Below are positions 11,991 through 23,977 of a stretch of DNA of 64,000 nt, in pieces. The first letter of the stretch is position 1. Every line of letters starts with the position of its first letter. The stretch is from NCBI GenBank assembly GCA_009760855.2, contig WPIO01000024.1, positions 3,182,501-3,246,500 on the forward strand. The letters are read 5' to 3'. The position numbers and the translations under genes were made by a program. The stretch comes from Cristatella mucedo (Eukaryota; Bryozoa; Phylactolaemata; Cristatellidae). The notes beneath the pieces were generated by a model. It saw nothing but the letters and a program-made list of their open reading frames with translations, had not been told where the DNA came from and searched no databases.

Positions 11991-12439
11991 TCACTCGCTC
12001 ACACTCTCACGTCGCATCTCTTCCGCCTTCTCGCTGTCCAGTTCTCTCTTGGCTCAATCAAATTCAACCCGTAGCTAGGCGCCGGCTAAGGTCATGCGAT
12101 TAGGTACCCACAAGAGGCTACTTTACTGCACCGTTCGCCCCACAACGTCGGCGCCTTTGCCCTTCTTTGGTATTGCCAACATGGCGCCGGTCGGCCCGTA
12201 GTGCTCACGCACTATAAGATGAAAATACATCATTCCTGCAGCCGACTCTGCCGCCCAGTGACGCCCAGTAGCTCTTCGATGCAGCGTCTTCGATACATTG
12301 TGTCAGACCACAACTGTGTCAGCTTTTCGCTTGTCGCTTTGATGAGAGCGAGCTCTGCGCCTTTAGCAGACGACCGAACGGTCGAATAAATAAATTTGCA
12401 AACAAGTGCTTAGCGCCTACAGACCTGAATTATTCTCAG
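11991..12439. other. No gene; YY1-like motif
   Basis: CCAACATGGCGCCGG at 12176-12190 resembles a YY1 site, which often marks transcription starts. No exon follows that I can support. Confidence 0.3.
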
Positions 12440-12541
12440 GTTAATAATAATAATAACAATAATAATAATAATGCACTTGATAAAGCGCCCTCAGACAACT
12501 TAATCTCTCTCTGGGCGCTTTACATTTGCTGCAAAGGGAAT
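12440..12541 (-). mobile_element. LINE family A tail fragment
   Basis: (AAT)n followed by GCACTTGATAAAGCGCCCTC and GGGCGCTTTACATTTGCTGC, the reverse complement of the family A terminus. Confidence 0.8.
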
Positions 12542-12631
12542 ACTTATAATATGTAGTGCCGCGCTAGCTTTAGCTCAGTTGTATGGCTCACAAGAACTGC
12601 TCAGCAGTAAGCACCTCTGTCCTACAGCGTT

Positions 12632-12952
12632 GAGCAAGAGGACGCAGCCGTCGTAGTATGATCTTGAGATGACTTATATCGGCTGCTGGCCTTCAACTCT
12701 ATGGTCCCGGCTAGCAATTTAAGAATAGGACAACGCTTGCCCAAGATCGCTGTCGCCGCCAGCTGTCCTAGAGTTGCTGGATGGGTTTCCGTGAGAACGA
12801 GAAAGGGGGCTGAAAAGTACCTGCGTTCTCGAGCTGTGAGCAAGAGGACGCAGCGGTTATAGTAGGATCATGAGGCGATCGATATTAGCTGGCTTGTCAA
12901 GCCCATTGTCTCGGCTAGGTATTTAAAAGAAGAGCGACGCTCACTCCAAGTT
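12632..12952. repeat. Tandem duplication, about 206-bp period
   Basis: GAGCAAGAGGACGCAG starts both units (12632 and 12838). The units remain alignable for about 115 bp each, through a GGCTAG and ATTTAA-like segment. Confidence 0.75.
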
Positions 12953-12966
12953 TTTGGTTCGGCTCC

Positions 12967-12997
12967 TGCTCTGTCTCTGCCCCTGTCTCTGTCTCTG

Positions 12998-13062
<65 letters not shown>

Positions 13063-13072
13063 GTCTCTCTCT

Positions 13073-13162
<90 letters not shown>
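12967..13162. repeat. (CT)n array
   Basis: Begins with CTGT variants, then long perfect CT. Confidence 0.95.
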
Positions 13163-13164
<2 letters not shown>

Positions 13165-13428
13165 GCCTCGTTACGACGCCATCGCCGGTAGTTGTCGGAC
13201 TAGTTTCTCTGAAACGAGGAATGAGGGCGGGCTGTTCGCAGGAGATTGACGGGACAGGACGAGACAGCGCCAGGAGGATTCAGTGGACGCCACCGAATAC
13301 GGTCGTATCGCGCCCGGGCTCGCATTTCGCGTTTCTTTTGTGTTGTGTGTGTGTGCGCGCTCTCACGTGGTCTCGGCATAGGGATTTGCCGATGCGAACT
13401 AGACGTAGTCGGTGTGGTGTGAGAGTTG

Positions 13429-13850
13429 GTTCGGGCTCCTCCGTCTATTTGGGTCGTTCCCCCTAGAGACCCAGTTAGCCTAAGTGTGGAGACGCGTTCC
13501 TCCGCAAGAGTGCTGGAGGTAGTGCATAAGGTTTTCCTGCCACAAGGTGGAAGCGGAGCCCTAGTTCTCCAGTCAGTGTCGAGGCTCCGGTTCGGGCTCC
13601 GTCTATTTGGGTCGTTGCCCACTATAGACGTGAGTAGCCTAAGTGCAGGGACGTATTTTCCCCTCAAGAGTGCTTGGTGCAATATGTGATTATTCCTGCC
13701 TTCACGGTGGAAGCGGAGCCCTGGTTCTCCAGTGAGAGTCTAGATTTCGATTCGGGCTCCTCCGTCTGTTTGGGTCGTTCTCCACTATAGACGTAGGTGG
13801 CCTAAGTGTGGTGACGCGTTTCCCCCCGCAAAAATGCTTGTGCTGTTGAG
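13429..13850. repeat. 160-bp tandem repeat, about 2.6 units
   Basis: Units begin at 13429, 13589 and 13749 with TTCGGGCTCC(TCC)GTCT. Each has TATTTGGGTCGTT-like and AGCCTAAGTG-like blocks. AATAAA-type signals follow at 13913 and 13922. Confidence 0.85.
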
Positions 13851-14014
13851 AGCCTGCGAGGAGTGTGAAGATAAGGCTGAGCTAGACGCCCAGCGACATA
13901 GTGCGCTTGCAAATAAAGCTCAATAAAATCCCCTAGTTGTGTGTCTCTTTCTAACTCACGCCGCGGACTCACGACCCCCTTCAGTTACGGTAAGTAGGTC
14001 AGCGCCTGAAGCAC

Positions 14015-14395
14015 TCACTCCGTGGCGGCCTGCTTATTTCGCGCAGGCGCGCACCGAGCTGCATTCGGTCGTAGGCCACGCCGCTCCGTAAGCAGCATGT
14101 TGCACTTACTCCGCCGAGCCTTCGGCGTTACATAAGCCTTGAGGTATAAGCCGTGCTGATCGCAAATTAGTAGTCGCAGCACAAGTGCAGTGTAATGTGA
14201 GCTCATGTGAAAAATATTAAACGACACCGGCAACAAGTGAAAGGCGCAGCCAAGGGCCAACTTTATCAAGCTGAAGGACTTAACCCTCGCTTCAACGGTA
14301 AGACTTAAGGCGAAACAGTCGTAACAATCGTAACTGCGAAGTGCGTCGCCTCTGTAATCATTGTAAAAACCGAAGGGTGCAACTGATATGAACAC
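14015..14395 (-). CDS. Open frame of 126 codons, unrecognised
   Basis: Free of simple repeats and of the LINE/SINE families; it lies in ordinary-composition DNA. It contains hydrophobic stretches but no motif I recognise. Length alone is weak evidence in a window of this size. Confidence 0.15.
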   Translation of the reverse strand: MFISVAPFGFYNDYRGDALRSYDCYDCFALSLTVEARVKSFSLIKLALGCAFHLLPVSFNIFHMSSHYTALVLRLLICDQHGLYLKAYVTPKARRSKCNMLLTERRGLRPNAARCAPARNKQAATE

Positions 14396-14464
14396 TTCAT
14401 AAGCAAACTAACGATAACGAAACGCCCGAATACTCACCGACGCAAATCGCTCTCCTTAAAACTG

Positions 14465-14612
14465 TGTAACGTAATGTAATCTCTATCTCCTCCGTCTGTA
14501 GCTCCACAAAGATGATGTGGGTGGGTGGGTGGGTGCTACGCAAGCGAGTTTTGCATAACGAACCCGAAGCCTAAGCGGCTTTCGGTACGCATTCGGTAGC
14601 CAACAGACTATT
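14465..14612 (-). mobile_element. LINE family B 3' end
   Basis: The reverse-complement 3' end with CGGTACGCATTCGGTAGCCA. It carries a local (GTGG)n expansion at about 14517-14533. Confidence 0.72.
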
Positions 14613-14660
14613 ATTCTGACAGCCTCTACATGAACTGACGATAAAATTGCACCTGGCTTT

Positions 14661-15513
<853 letters not shown>

Positions 15514-15544
15514 AGGCTCTCATCTAGGTAGACGAAGAACGACG

Positions 15545-15700
15545 AGAAGCTTTCACCAGGGTTTTAACCCGGGGAGGCAGGCCACTCTCACGCGACGATC
15601 CAAGCTTTCGAGGGTTTGAGTCCTGCACGACCAGTCCTTCATTGCCCAGCGCCACCAGAACAGTAGCTTTTCGGGCACTTCTTCCCCGCTATGTGAACGA
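15545..15700 (+). mobile_element. SINE 2-like, diverged
   Basis: A head with GGGTTTGAGTCCTGC (box B-like), then TTCATTGCCCAGCGCCACCA and GAACGAGGCTATCGAATC, as in the SINE 2 body. Confidence 0.55.
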
Positions 15701-15765
15701 GGCTATCGAATCGGCGGGCCCTTCACGGTTTACTCCGCCGCGCCGGCTTGTTGTCCGCCGGTTAC

Positions 15766-15799
15766 TACGCTCGCCCTGACCGAGGTCAGGGCGAGCGTA
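15766..15799. repeat. Perfect 15-bp inverted repeat with 4-nt loop
   Basis: TACGCTCGCCCTGAC, CGAG, GTCAGGGCGAGCGTA. No T run follows. Confidence 0.9.
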
Positions 15800-16045
15800 A
15801 TCGACGGCCGAGATCGCGGGCTCATCTCGTACCCCGCGCGGCATTTGCGAAGAGCCTGAATAGAGATAGATAGAGTTATCTTCAGGCGCTATACGAGCGC
15901 ACTTTATTTGTCCATTCTATTAACTCCATCGATGCGAAATTCGAGCCTGCGTTGCGGCGGGCGACCGCCGTCGAGCCGAGAAAAGCATCTTCAAAGATGG
16001 CTCCTTTGATAAACGAACGTGCCGACGCGGAGACTTCGGAAGGCT
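15800..16045. other. CpG-rich flank of the second (TCGG)n array
   Basis: GC-rich unique sequence; no gene recognised here or in the flank 16193-16564. Confidence 0.4.
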
Positions 16046-16192
16046 GTCGGTCGGTCGGTCGGTCGGTCGGTCGGTCGGTCGGTCGGTCGGTCGGTCGGTC
16101 GGTCGGTCGGTCGGTCGGTCGGGCGGTCGGTCGGTCGGTCGGTCGGTCGGTCGGTCGGTCGGTCGGTCGGTCGGTCGGTCGGTCGGTCGGTA
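16046..16192. repeat. (TCGG)n array, about 36 units
   Basis: The second tetranucleotide array, with one GGGCGGTC interruption near 16122, again in CpG-rich DNA. Confidence 0.97.
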
Positions 16193-16564
16193 GGCGGAGC
16201 TTTGCGAGCCGGACTCGAAGACCCGGCGAAGCCAGGGCGGAGCGACGGCGGCGGACGGCTCGCGGGCGGCGGTTGGCAGGGAGCGCGCGCGCGCGGCGAA
16301 CTTGACGGACGGCGGCTGGTCAGTCCGGCAGCCCGCGAGCGCGCGTGCGCTCAGGCGCCGTCGGACCTTTCGCCGCCGAGCGAAGGAAGAAGGCCGTCAC
16401 CGTCGCAGAAGCAGCAGGCGCCACCCGTTCTGCCCAGCTCGCTCGCAGCAAAACAATGCCACCGCCGCTGCCGCGGGGTGGCTCGCGCACGAGGGCGCTG
16501 CTGCTGGCCACCTTCGACGGCCAGCCGGTAGCTCTGAGAAAAGGCACGCCACGGAAGTCGTCGC

Positions 16565-17676
16565 TTGCCTTCTGGGGCAAACCAAGTGTGATTCGGAAAT
16601 TGGAAGGGCTCTGACGCTCAAAATTGGCTCCGCCAGCCTAACTCCTGTTGAATCTGCACGAAATCGAGGTGTCGTGTTCCAAGGTGACCTTTCGTTATAG
16701 TAAATAAACAAATCCTAGCTGACTAAACAGCCTCTTTTTGTATAGCGACAGAAGAGATTTCGATTCGGTCACCACCGCTTGCAGTGGCGATAGAGAATCG
16801 CCAACGGCAGGAATCGAACCCACGACCTCGGTCCCGAGGTCATGAAAGCAACTGCCTTATCTAGTGTTCGTTAGACGACCACATCAGCTCCACAATCAAG
16901 CCTGCCTACTTTCGGTACATAACATTGATAGAATTCGGGCTTGTTTAGATAGGGATACTACATCTAAGTTGGTCGATGCATTTGTGAAATCACGTCTCGA
17001 CTTCTGTAAGTCACTGCTTGGTGGTCAACCGTCACGTGCCATCAGGTGCTTACAGCTGGTGCAAAACTCTGCAGCTAGGCTTGGCTGTCGTGAGCGTCAC
17101 AGTTGCCACATCACACCACTTCTGGCCGACCTGCACTGGCTACCAGTCAAGCAACGGATTGACTTCAAGGTTTTGTCGCTCACTTTGAGGTCACTTCATT
17201 CTTTGGCTCTAGCCTACCTATCAGATCGACTCCGCCACCGGGCCAAATATCGTACCACCCGCTTTTCGGTATCTAACAGTTAACCAATACCTCGTACAAA
17301 CCTTAAATTCTTTGGAGACCGTGCCTTAAGTTCGTATGCTCCCAAAGCTTGGAACTCCCTCCCGACTTGCGTCACGACATCCCCTGACCTGACCATATTT
17401 AAAAATAACTTAAAAACACCTATTTAGGACAGCATTTAGTGGGTCCCTGTGATTCGTCATTTATGAGCTTATGCGTGCTGACACTTTGCATGCTGCCATA
17501 ACCACATTTGCATGCTGACCCTGTGCATGTCACCCCTAACCATGTTATTCCTGTTTATCAAGCATGATATTACTTACCATTCAATCGCGCTTCCTTTTGC
17601 AGCAAATGTAAAGCGCCTAGAAAGAGATTGAGTTATCTGAGGGCACTTTATCAAGTGCCTTAATATTATTATTATC
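16565..17676 (+). mobile_element. LINE family A copy split by a SINE 2
   Basis: RT sequence resembling GKPSVIRKLEGL runs to 16698, is interrupted by a reverse SINE 2 (16708-16866), and resumes with CTGCACTGGCTACCAGTCAA (RT C-terminus) to the (ATT)n tail. It contains many stops. Confidence 0.82.
16708..16866 (-). mobile_element. SINE 2 inserted in LINE A
   Basis: A reverse copy (AATCCTAGCTGACTAAACAG to CCGAGGTCATGAAAGCAACT). TTCGTTA occurs at both junctions of the interrupted LINE and fits a target-site duplication. Confidence 0.85.
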
Positions 17677-17689
17677 AATCGTCAGTCCT

Positions 17690-18534
17690 TGACACAACTG
17701 GCCCGGGAAATACTTCCGTCTAAAATGTCGCTCGCAGCTAGCGCTAGAATCCGCGTCGGCAGAGCCAGTTTAAGGCGCTGGCCCGCGTTCAACTGGCCCG
17801 CGCTGGCGCTCGCTGCCGGCTCGACTGGTTTCACCAGCTCGTCCGTAAGCGCAATACGGAGCGTAGAGATTGCTCCTCGGCTCCATTTCCGTGCAGCGTC
17901 CGTACAGGTGCCACTTGGCGCAGCGGCGCGGTGCAGCGTGCAGCGGACAGCGACAGCTGCCTGCTGCACGAGGGGCAAGCGCTCGCGCGCGGGGGGGGGG
18001 GTTGCGCAGCGGCATCCAAAGAGCGAGCAGCAGACGACGCGGCGCCGAACTGGCGCGCCAGCTGGTGCGCTTGCGCGCCGTCGAGCGGAAGAGGAGGGGG
18101 CGGCGAAGCCCTCAGTCGGCTACGGCCGAATGGCTCGGACCGAATACTTTACGCGGGACTTCGTCTGCCGGCAGCGAAGGCAGCGACGAATGGGCATTCG
18201 AGACGCGTTCGAGGCTCGAGGCCCAGCTCAAGGACTTCGCCCGCTTTGACCGCACTTTAAGGCACCCGTAAATTATCCGCGCTCATTCCCAGCGGCTGGC
18301 GGCGCTGTTCCAATAGTGAAAGATAGCGATTATCGCGACTAGCCGATGCGCTTTTTAAAACGCCAGGAGAGGCAAGGTCGGAGTGAGACGGGCAGACGGG
18401 CATATCTCGGACAATATTGCGGCGGTGCATTGGTAGCTGCTAGCGCCGCCATTCAATCGACATACTCACTAGCATCGCAACTCGGGAAATTATCAGTGCA
18501 CCACTTTGAAGAGACCGAGGGGGTACTGGCATCT
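17690..18534. other. CpG-rich region, no supported gene
   Basis: An island-like block, about 17700-18270, with a G run near 17991. Open frames in all readings lack domains. Confidence 0.4.
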
Positions 18535-18695
18535 TAGCCCGGGGTAAGGGACGCTCGCACTCCACGACCGAGGTAGTCTGCTTGAGTCCTGCAGCGAGCA
18601 ATACTTTATTGCCCACTCCAAGCGCCGGCGATGGCCGTTAGCACTCCTCTGCCGCTACATTAACGAGGCTGTTGAATCAGCAAGCATTTACCATC
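18535..18695 (+). mobile_element. SINE 2-like, diverged
   Basis: CTTGAGTCCTGCAGCGAGCA (box B region), TTTATTGCCCACTCCAAGCG and ACGAGGCTGTTGAATCAGCA. Confidence 0.6.
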
Positions 18696-20791
18696 TGAAG
18701 AGCGTCTTACCGGTGCTTCTAGTGACCTGTCGGGATACGAGCCCCGTGGCACACGTGATGTCCCCGAAAAGAGAGATCAAGTTTTCCTAGGGTGCTGCAT
18801 AAATAAATTGTGTGGAAATAAATTCGATATACTGCGGAGCAGACAGCTTCCAGCTTACTTTGGTGTGTGCGACGCTGACGAGCCTTAAAAACGCAGGACT
18901 GGTGAAAAGATTCTATCGCGAAGGGCGTTGCCCACCAGACGACAGAGAATGTCCAGCAGGAATGTTCCAGTTCTCTGCTGACACTTTCTTCGACAGCATA
19001 AAAGCGCACCGGCGCTGGCGCAGACGGCCGATGCAGGTTGAGAAGAGGAGTGCGCGCGCGCACGCACGCACGCAAGCACCTGCGTTCGATTGGCTTCCGC
19101 TAGCCTTCCGCTGTACGCCTCAAAACTGCTCCGAGCTGCTCGCTGTCTGTCGACGAATCGGCTGCTGCCACCTGCAGACACTACTTGCGCGTGTGGAGGT
19201 AAAGCCGCGACGGCAAGCTATCCAAGGTGGTTGCTCTTCACTACCTCGGGGCCGAGGTCGTAGGTTCGGAGCCTGCGTTGGGCGATCCTTTATTGCCGCT
19301 GCAATCGGTGGTAATAGTCTTCGGAAGGCTCTTCTGTCGCTTTACTAAAACGGGTCCTTCAATCAGCTAGAGTTCGTTTTAAAAGAGCCACAAGCGTGCC
19401 CCGAAAGTGCACTCGCTCGTCAGTTGTCAGCTTGCAGAGGCATTCATGTTTTCAGGCTGCACATCCCGGCATGCTTCTTTCAGGCTTCGCGCGAACACTA
19501 CGTTGCCAGGCTGCTAGCCTAGACAGACTGCATTATGCAGCTGCAGGGCGCAACGGATGCTCTGAATCAGTTTGCGCCAAAAAAGCGCTCACTGCAGAAA
19601 AAATGTGAGCGCAGCGACTACTTAGCATTCAAGGCTTCGATGTAAGAGTTAGTGACGGATATGCACTGCATGCACTAAATACGGTCGTGCATGTGCTCGT
19701 AAAGCCTTTCTGTGCACCTTTGTCATATCCAGCTACCTCTCCGTTTCTGCCTAAGCCTCTCTCTGCTATTGCACCAATCTACCCTTTACTTCTGCAATCC
19801 TCATCAGCTATCGTCGGCCGCTCTCACTTTGCGTCTACCTGGGGATTTGTGCCACTGCTGCATCTCGCATTGCCAGTTTCTTTATGGACGGTTGACATCT
19901 GTAGAGCATCAAGGACATTTCGGATTATGTGAACTCTCCGCACCTCTTCAGTCTACCTGGGCATAATGCAGCCACGATCACTCGTAAGAGGTGTCAGACA
20001 ATGCCAACGCCGGAGGCAACCGTGCGTGAGAAAGCTGGCTGGGAAATAATCGGGCTGCTCGCTCGCTGTGCCTCTCACTCGCCCCTTCGTCGGGTCGGTT
20101 CTCTGGAAGCTGTGGCCACGCCTTCCACACACCTACAGGTATGTGCCTTCTGGACAATACTTGCTGCTCAGGACGTTTCAGAACTTTCAGTATTTTGCTT
20201 GCGATCCATGCCCATCCAGTCGTACTTGGTTTGCCACTCCGGCGACCAGCCGGACCAGCTTGGTTCCTCTGCTCTAGTTCTTCCTTTTTTTTTTTAGTCT
20301 GCTTTATTTAGACGGCAACCCTTGCTTATGCTAGTTTCTCCTTATTCACCTTTCACGAAAGAACCACTGCTATAGGAGCAAAACGGACTGACGCCAAAAT
20401 CCAGACGGCAGCTATGTTGGTATCTCGATAGCTGGTCGCGTATCGCTATGGACGCGCTTTGGCACCACTTAAGCACACGTGTCCTTCGCCACAAGCACAG
20501 GGGATGTTACATTGCTAGCCCTTTCAGACGAGACCTACTGTGGCGGAGCTAGCGGCTCGAAGCAAGGCTAGCGAGCAATTCCTAGAAACTGCACCGCTAC
20601 TCGCAGCTATGCTGACGGTAGTTGGGGACAGTAGCTATCACAAACGCCCGTAATAACAAGTTCAAGTCATTATTAAAGATCAGTATATTCCAAAGCCTTA
20701 GTGAGCCGCATCTGCACAGCATCAGCCAAAGCATAGAACTCGTAGCTGTAAACCTAAATTATAGACGGTTAAGTAAATATATATATATATT
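18696..20791. other. Unique sequence without supported genes
   Basis: Apart from a diverged SINE 2 at 19222-19365, only short frames without recognised motifs; a T run at 20285-20296. Confidence 0.4.
19222..19365 (+). mobile_element. SINE 2-like, diverged
   Basis: CCGAGGTCGTAGGTTCGGAG, CGATCCTTTATTGCCGCTGC and AAGGCTCTTCTGTCGCTTTA. Confidence 0.65.
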
Positions 20792-20905
20792 TCATTTGTA
20801 TAGCGCCATAAGAGAACTTTGGATCTATCCAGGCTCTTCAAATACGTCGCAGCTCTTGAGCCCTCGACCTAGGTCATCAAATGCATTAATCTGGACCTTG
20901 ATCAT
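20792..20905 (-). mobile_element. SINE 1, degraded
   Basis: TTTGTATAGCGCCATAAGAG and the tail hairpin, then a diverged head. It is bordered by (AT)n tracts. Confidence 0.6.
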
Positions 20906-20913
20906 CAAATGCG

Positions 20914-20923
<10 letters not shown>

Positions 20924-20950
<27 letters not shown>

Positions 20951-20971
20951 TATATATATATATATATATAT
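20924..20971. repeat. (AT)n microsatellite, interrupted
   Basis: Two AT runs separated by ATCAT, close to a degraded SINE 1. Confidence 0.9.
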
Positions 20972-21235
20972 GACCGCCCAGCGATGCGCTTGGCTCAAGC
21001 ACCGGCCGAGATCGTACGAGCCTCGGGCTCGAGCGAAGGGGCTCGCTTCTACCGCCCATCATCGGCTACAGCTGCCGAACTTACCACACGACCATTGAGG
21101 CTCTTACCGGCTGATTACCAAAAACGGCACGCCTGCGTATCAGTCGCCCGGTCTGCTGAGAACATCTATTCTCCTGTTGCCGACTGCCGCACATTCATTC
21201 CAGCCATCCTCTGCCACTACTTCCATGCTAGGGCC

Positions 21236-21385
21236 ACGGTAGCCCTGGAAGTAAGGTGCCCGCCCCACAAGAGCGAGGTCTTGAGTTCGAGTCGTGCAGT
21301 GGGCAATCCTATATTGCCGAGTGCAAGAGGTGGCGATAGCCGTTAAGGCTCTTCCACCGCTGTACAAATGAGGCTGTAAAATGTG
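21236..21385 (+). mobile_element. SINE 2-like, diverged
   Basis: GAGGTCTTGAGTTCGAGTCG (box B-like), GGGCAATCCTATATTGCCGA and TACAAATGAGGCTGTAAAAT. Confidence 0.65.
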
Positions 21386-21410
21386 CTAACATTCCTTTAC
21401 TCACTTGCCC

Positions 21411-21562
21411 TGCTGGTTTGGGCCAGTGGTTAAGGTGCTCGACCCGACCAAGGTCAAGGTAAATGCAATTGATGACCAATGTCGTGAGCTCAAGCCCCGG
21501 AGCATTGGCGACGCGCCTGCATAGAGGTTAAGTTCCCTTAGCGCGCTATACAAATGAGTTAT
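21411..21562 (+). mobile_element. SINE 1
   Basis: GCTGGTTTGGGCCAGTGGTT head (box A-like), GAGCTCAAGCCCC, then a tail with GCGCGCTATACAAATGAG. A short insertion lies between head and body. Confidence 0.72.
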
Positions 21563-21589
21563 CTCATAGTGTTCCTTGTGAAAACTCCC

Positions 21590-21785
21590 ACCTGACTCAG
21601 CTCCTCACTTTCTCTGTGTTGCGTGAGATTAAGTCTGTTGGCTAAATCCCGTACATCGAAAGCCGCTTCGGCTTTGAGTGCTTTGCTGTGTAAAACTCGC
21701 CAGCGTAAAAAAAAACTCTCCGCTCAGTCTCTGCGACTGTGCGGAGTTACTGACCGAAATGCATTGCCCTGAATTAATATTGCTG
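21590..21785 (+). mobile_element. LINE family B 3' end, degraded
   Basis: TTGCGTGAGATTAAGTCTGT and GTTGGCTAAATCCCGTACAT match the family B 3' UTR with substitutions. Confidence 0.6.
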
Positions 21786-21864
21786 TGACTGGCTAGCTGC
21801 AAAGTTTTGCTGCACAGCTGGCCTCGCTCGGCCTGTGCGAGTAGGTTCTACGTGAGAAAGTGAT

Positions 21865-22508
21865 AACAATAATAATAACAATAATAATAATACACTTTAT
21901 ATAGCGCCCTCAGAGAACTCACACTTTACATTGGCTGCAAAGGAAGCTCGATCGAATGGTTAGTGGAAGAATGCTAAATAAACAAGAAGAAAAGCATGGT
22001 TAGGGGTGACATGCACAAGGTAAGCATGCAAGTATGATTAGTGGCAGCATGCGCAGTGTCAGCACGCATAAGCACAGAAAGAACGAATCACGAAGACCCA
22101 TTAAATTCTGTGATAAATAAATGCGTTTTTAGTTGTTTTTTAAAGTGGATACGTCAGGAGATGTCGTGACGAAAGTCGGGAGTTAGTTCCAGGCTTTGGG
22201 AGCATGTGATTTAAAGGCACGGTCTCCACAGTATTTGAGATTTGTACGAGGTACATGTTAACAGTTAGATCCCGAAAAGCAGGTGGTACGATCCTTAGCC
22301 TAGCGAGGGAGTAGATCTTATAGGAAGACTGGAGACAAAGAATGAAGGGACCCAAAAGTGAGTGACAAAACCTTGAAGTCGATGCGTTTCTTGACTGGGA
22401 GCCAGTGCAGGTCGGTGAGAAGCGGTGCGATATGGCAACTGCGACGCTCTCGACAGACAAGCCTAGCTGCAGAGCTTTGCACCAGCTGTAAGCGCTTGAT
22501 GACACAGC
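21865..22508 (-). mobile_element. LINE family A 3' half
   Basis: The reverse complement covers the (ATT)n tail, the terminal hairpin and the RT C-terminus up to CAGCTGGTGCAAAGCTCTGC. Confidence 0.82.
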
Positions 22509-23137
22509 CGTGATGCTCAGACCTGATCAGACCTGATCAGTCCTGATCGGCTCGGGTTGCATGGTCCCCCCACGACACATGACGCCACGCATGGTTTTAG
22601 GAGAGCCAAGGCATTTTAGGCTCTTCATAAATTCTTGAGGCACTACATTCCACGCTCGACTTTGTTCAGCTTAATTTGGGAGCAGCAGCTGTCAAACTGT
22701 TAGCGGCCTGTAACTCAATACCGATGAATTCCAGAATATTGTATTCCTCATGCGTCGCCTCATTAGCGCAGCACCGCTGCACTCCGACTGACCAACCTCG
22801 TGACCTTAGCGGCGGCTGTGGTTTTGACCACAATAACAGCCATTTCTCGGCAGAGATGCCTCCCTGCGCGACCTCCCCGCGCCCGTCACGCGGCCATGGC
22901 GCCACGCCCACCCACTGACCTCGGGCATCTTTACCTCTGTTCGTTGTTCATGTCCTAGGCAACAGCGTAGCGAAAGGATTGCAATTTCTGACACGTCGGC
23001 TGTGTGGTGCTTGCACTTCGCAGCCCAGGTTCTAGTTCTTTCGTTATTGCGAGTCGGTGGAGGCGTTGAAGAAGCTAACGCCAGGCTTTTGGCCGCACCA
23101 TACAGAGGAGAGGCTGCTGAATCAGCCGTCGCTTCTT
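22509..23137. other. No recognised feature
   Basis: Short direct repeats of CAGACCTGATCA-type at about 22518-22552; otherwise unique. Confidence 0.4.
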
Positions 23138-23710
23138 TGCATCGTACCGCCCGCTTTTCGGAATCTAACTGTTTGCCTATACTAAACTACTACTATAATT
23201 CATTTGTATAGCACCCCAAGAGAATTTAATCTCTATTCAGGCGCTTCACATATGCCTCGGGGCTCGAGCCCACGACCTCAGCCAGACCTTGGTCGGGGAG
23301 GGGCGAGCACCTTAACCGCTGGACCAGACAAGCACCTCGCACAAACCTCAAATCCTTTGGAGACCGTGCCTTCAGTTCGAATGCTTGAACTCACTCCCGA
23401 CTTGCGTCACGACAGCTCCTGACTTGTCCACATTTAAAAAGAAACTAAAAACGCATCTATTTATCACCGCATTTACTGGGTCCCTGCGACTCGTCCTTTA
23501 TGTGCTTATGCGTGCTGACACTGCTGCATGCTGTCACTAACCACACCTGCATGCTGCCCGTGTGCCTGTCACCCCTAGCCACGTTATTCCTGTTGTTTAT
23601 TGAGCAGCTATCACTAACCGTTCGATCGTGCTTCCTTTGCAGCAAATGTAAAGCGCCTAGACAAATTGAGTTCTCTTAGGGCTCTTTTATCAAATTTATT
23701 ATTACTAACC
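23138..23710 (+). mobile_element. LINE family A 3' part interrupted by SINE 1
   Basis: RT C-terminal sequence (TACCGCCCGCTTTTCGGAAT) is split by a reverse SINE 1 at 23196-23335 and then resumes through the 3' UTR and hairpin. Confidence 0.78.
23196..23335 (-). mobile_element. SINE 1 inserted in LINE A
   Basis: A full-length reverse copy (TTTGTATAGCACCCCAAGAG to GGACCAGACAAGC) lying within the RT C-terminal region of a family A LINE. Confidence 0.82.
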
Positions 23711-23977
23711 AGAATTCATCATCAATAATTACTAATTTTTAATTCATGTAAATTCAAGTAATTTTACTCCGGCCAGTATTATTGCTAATTATTAATACCC
23801 GGCAGCCTCCCTCCGCAGCTTGACGACGAGGTGTTGGCTTTGAGTCGGAACTCAGCTTTGCCATGCGTAGCGGGATCGTGCGGCTTTTCGCGGGCTTTTT
23901 GTGAGATGTTAGGTGTACCGAAGCGCAGAACAAAGTGCAGATTGCTCCGCGTAAGGCGGCGGCTCAAAGGGAAACTC

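Noticed and set aside
12545-12610. A tRNA gene suggested by TTAGCTCAGTTGTATGGCTC
   Set aside because: A box A-like stretch is present but there is no box B or cloverleaf pairing. Perhaps a SINE scrap.
19396-20297. Overlapping medium-length frames in unique sequence as genes
   Set aside because: No recognisable motif, no splice-consistent joins and no composition signal above background.
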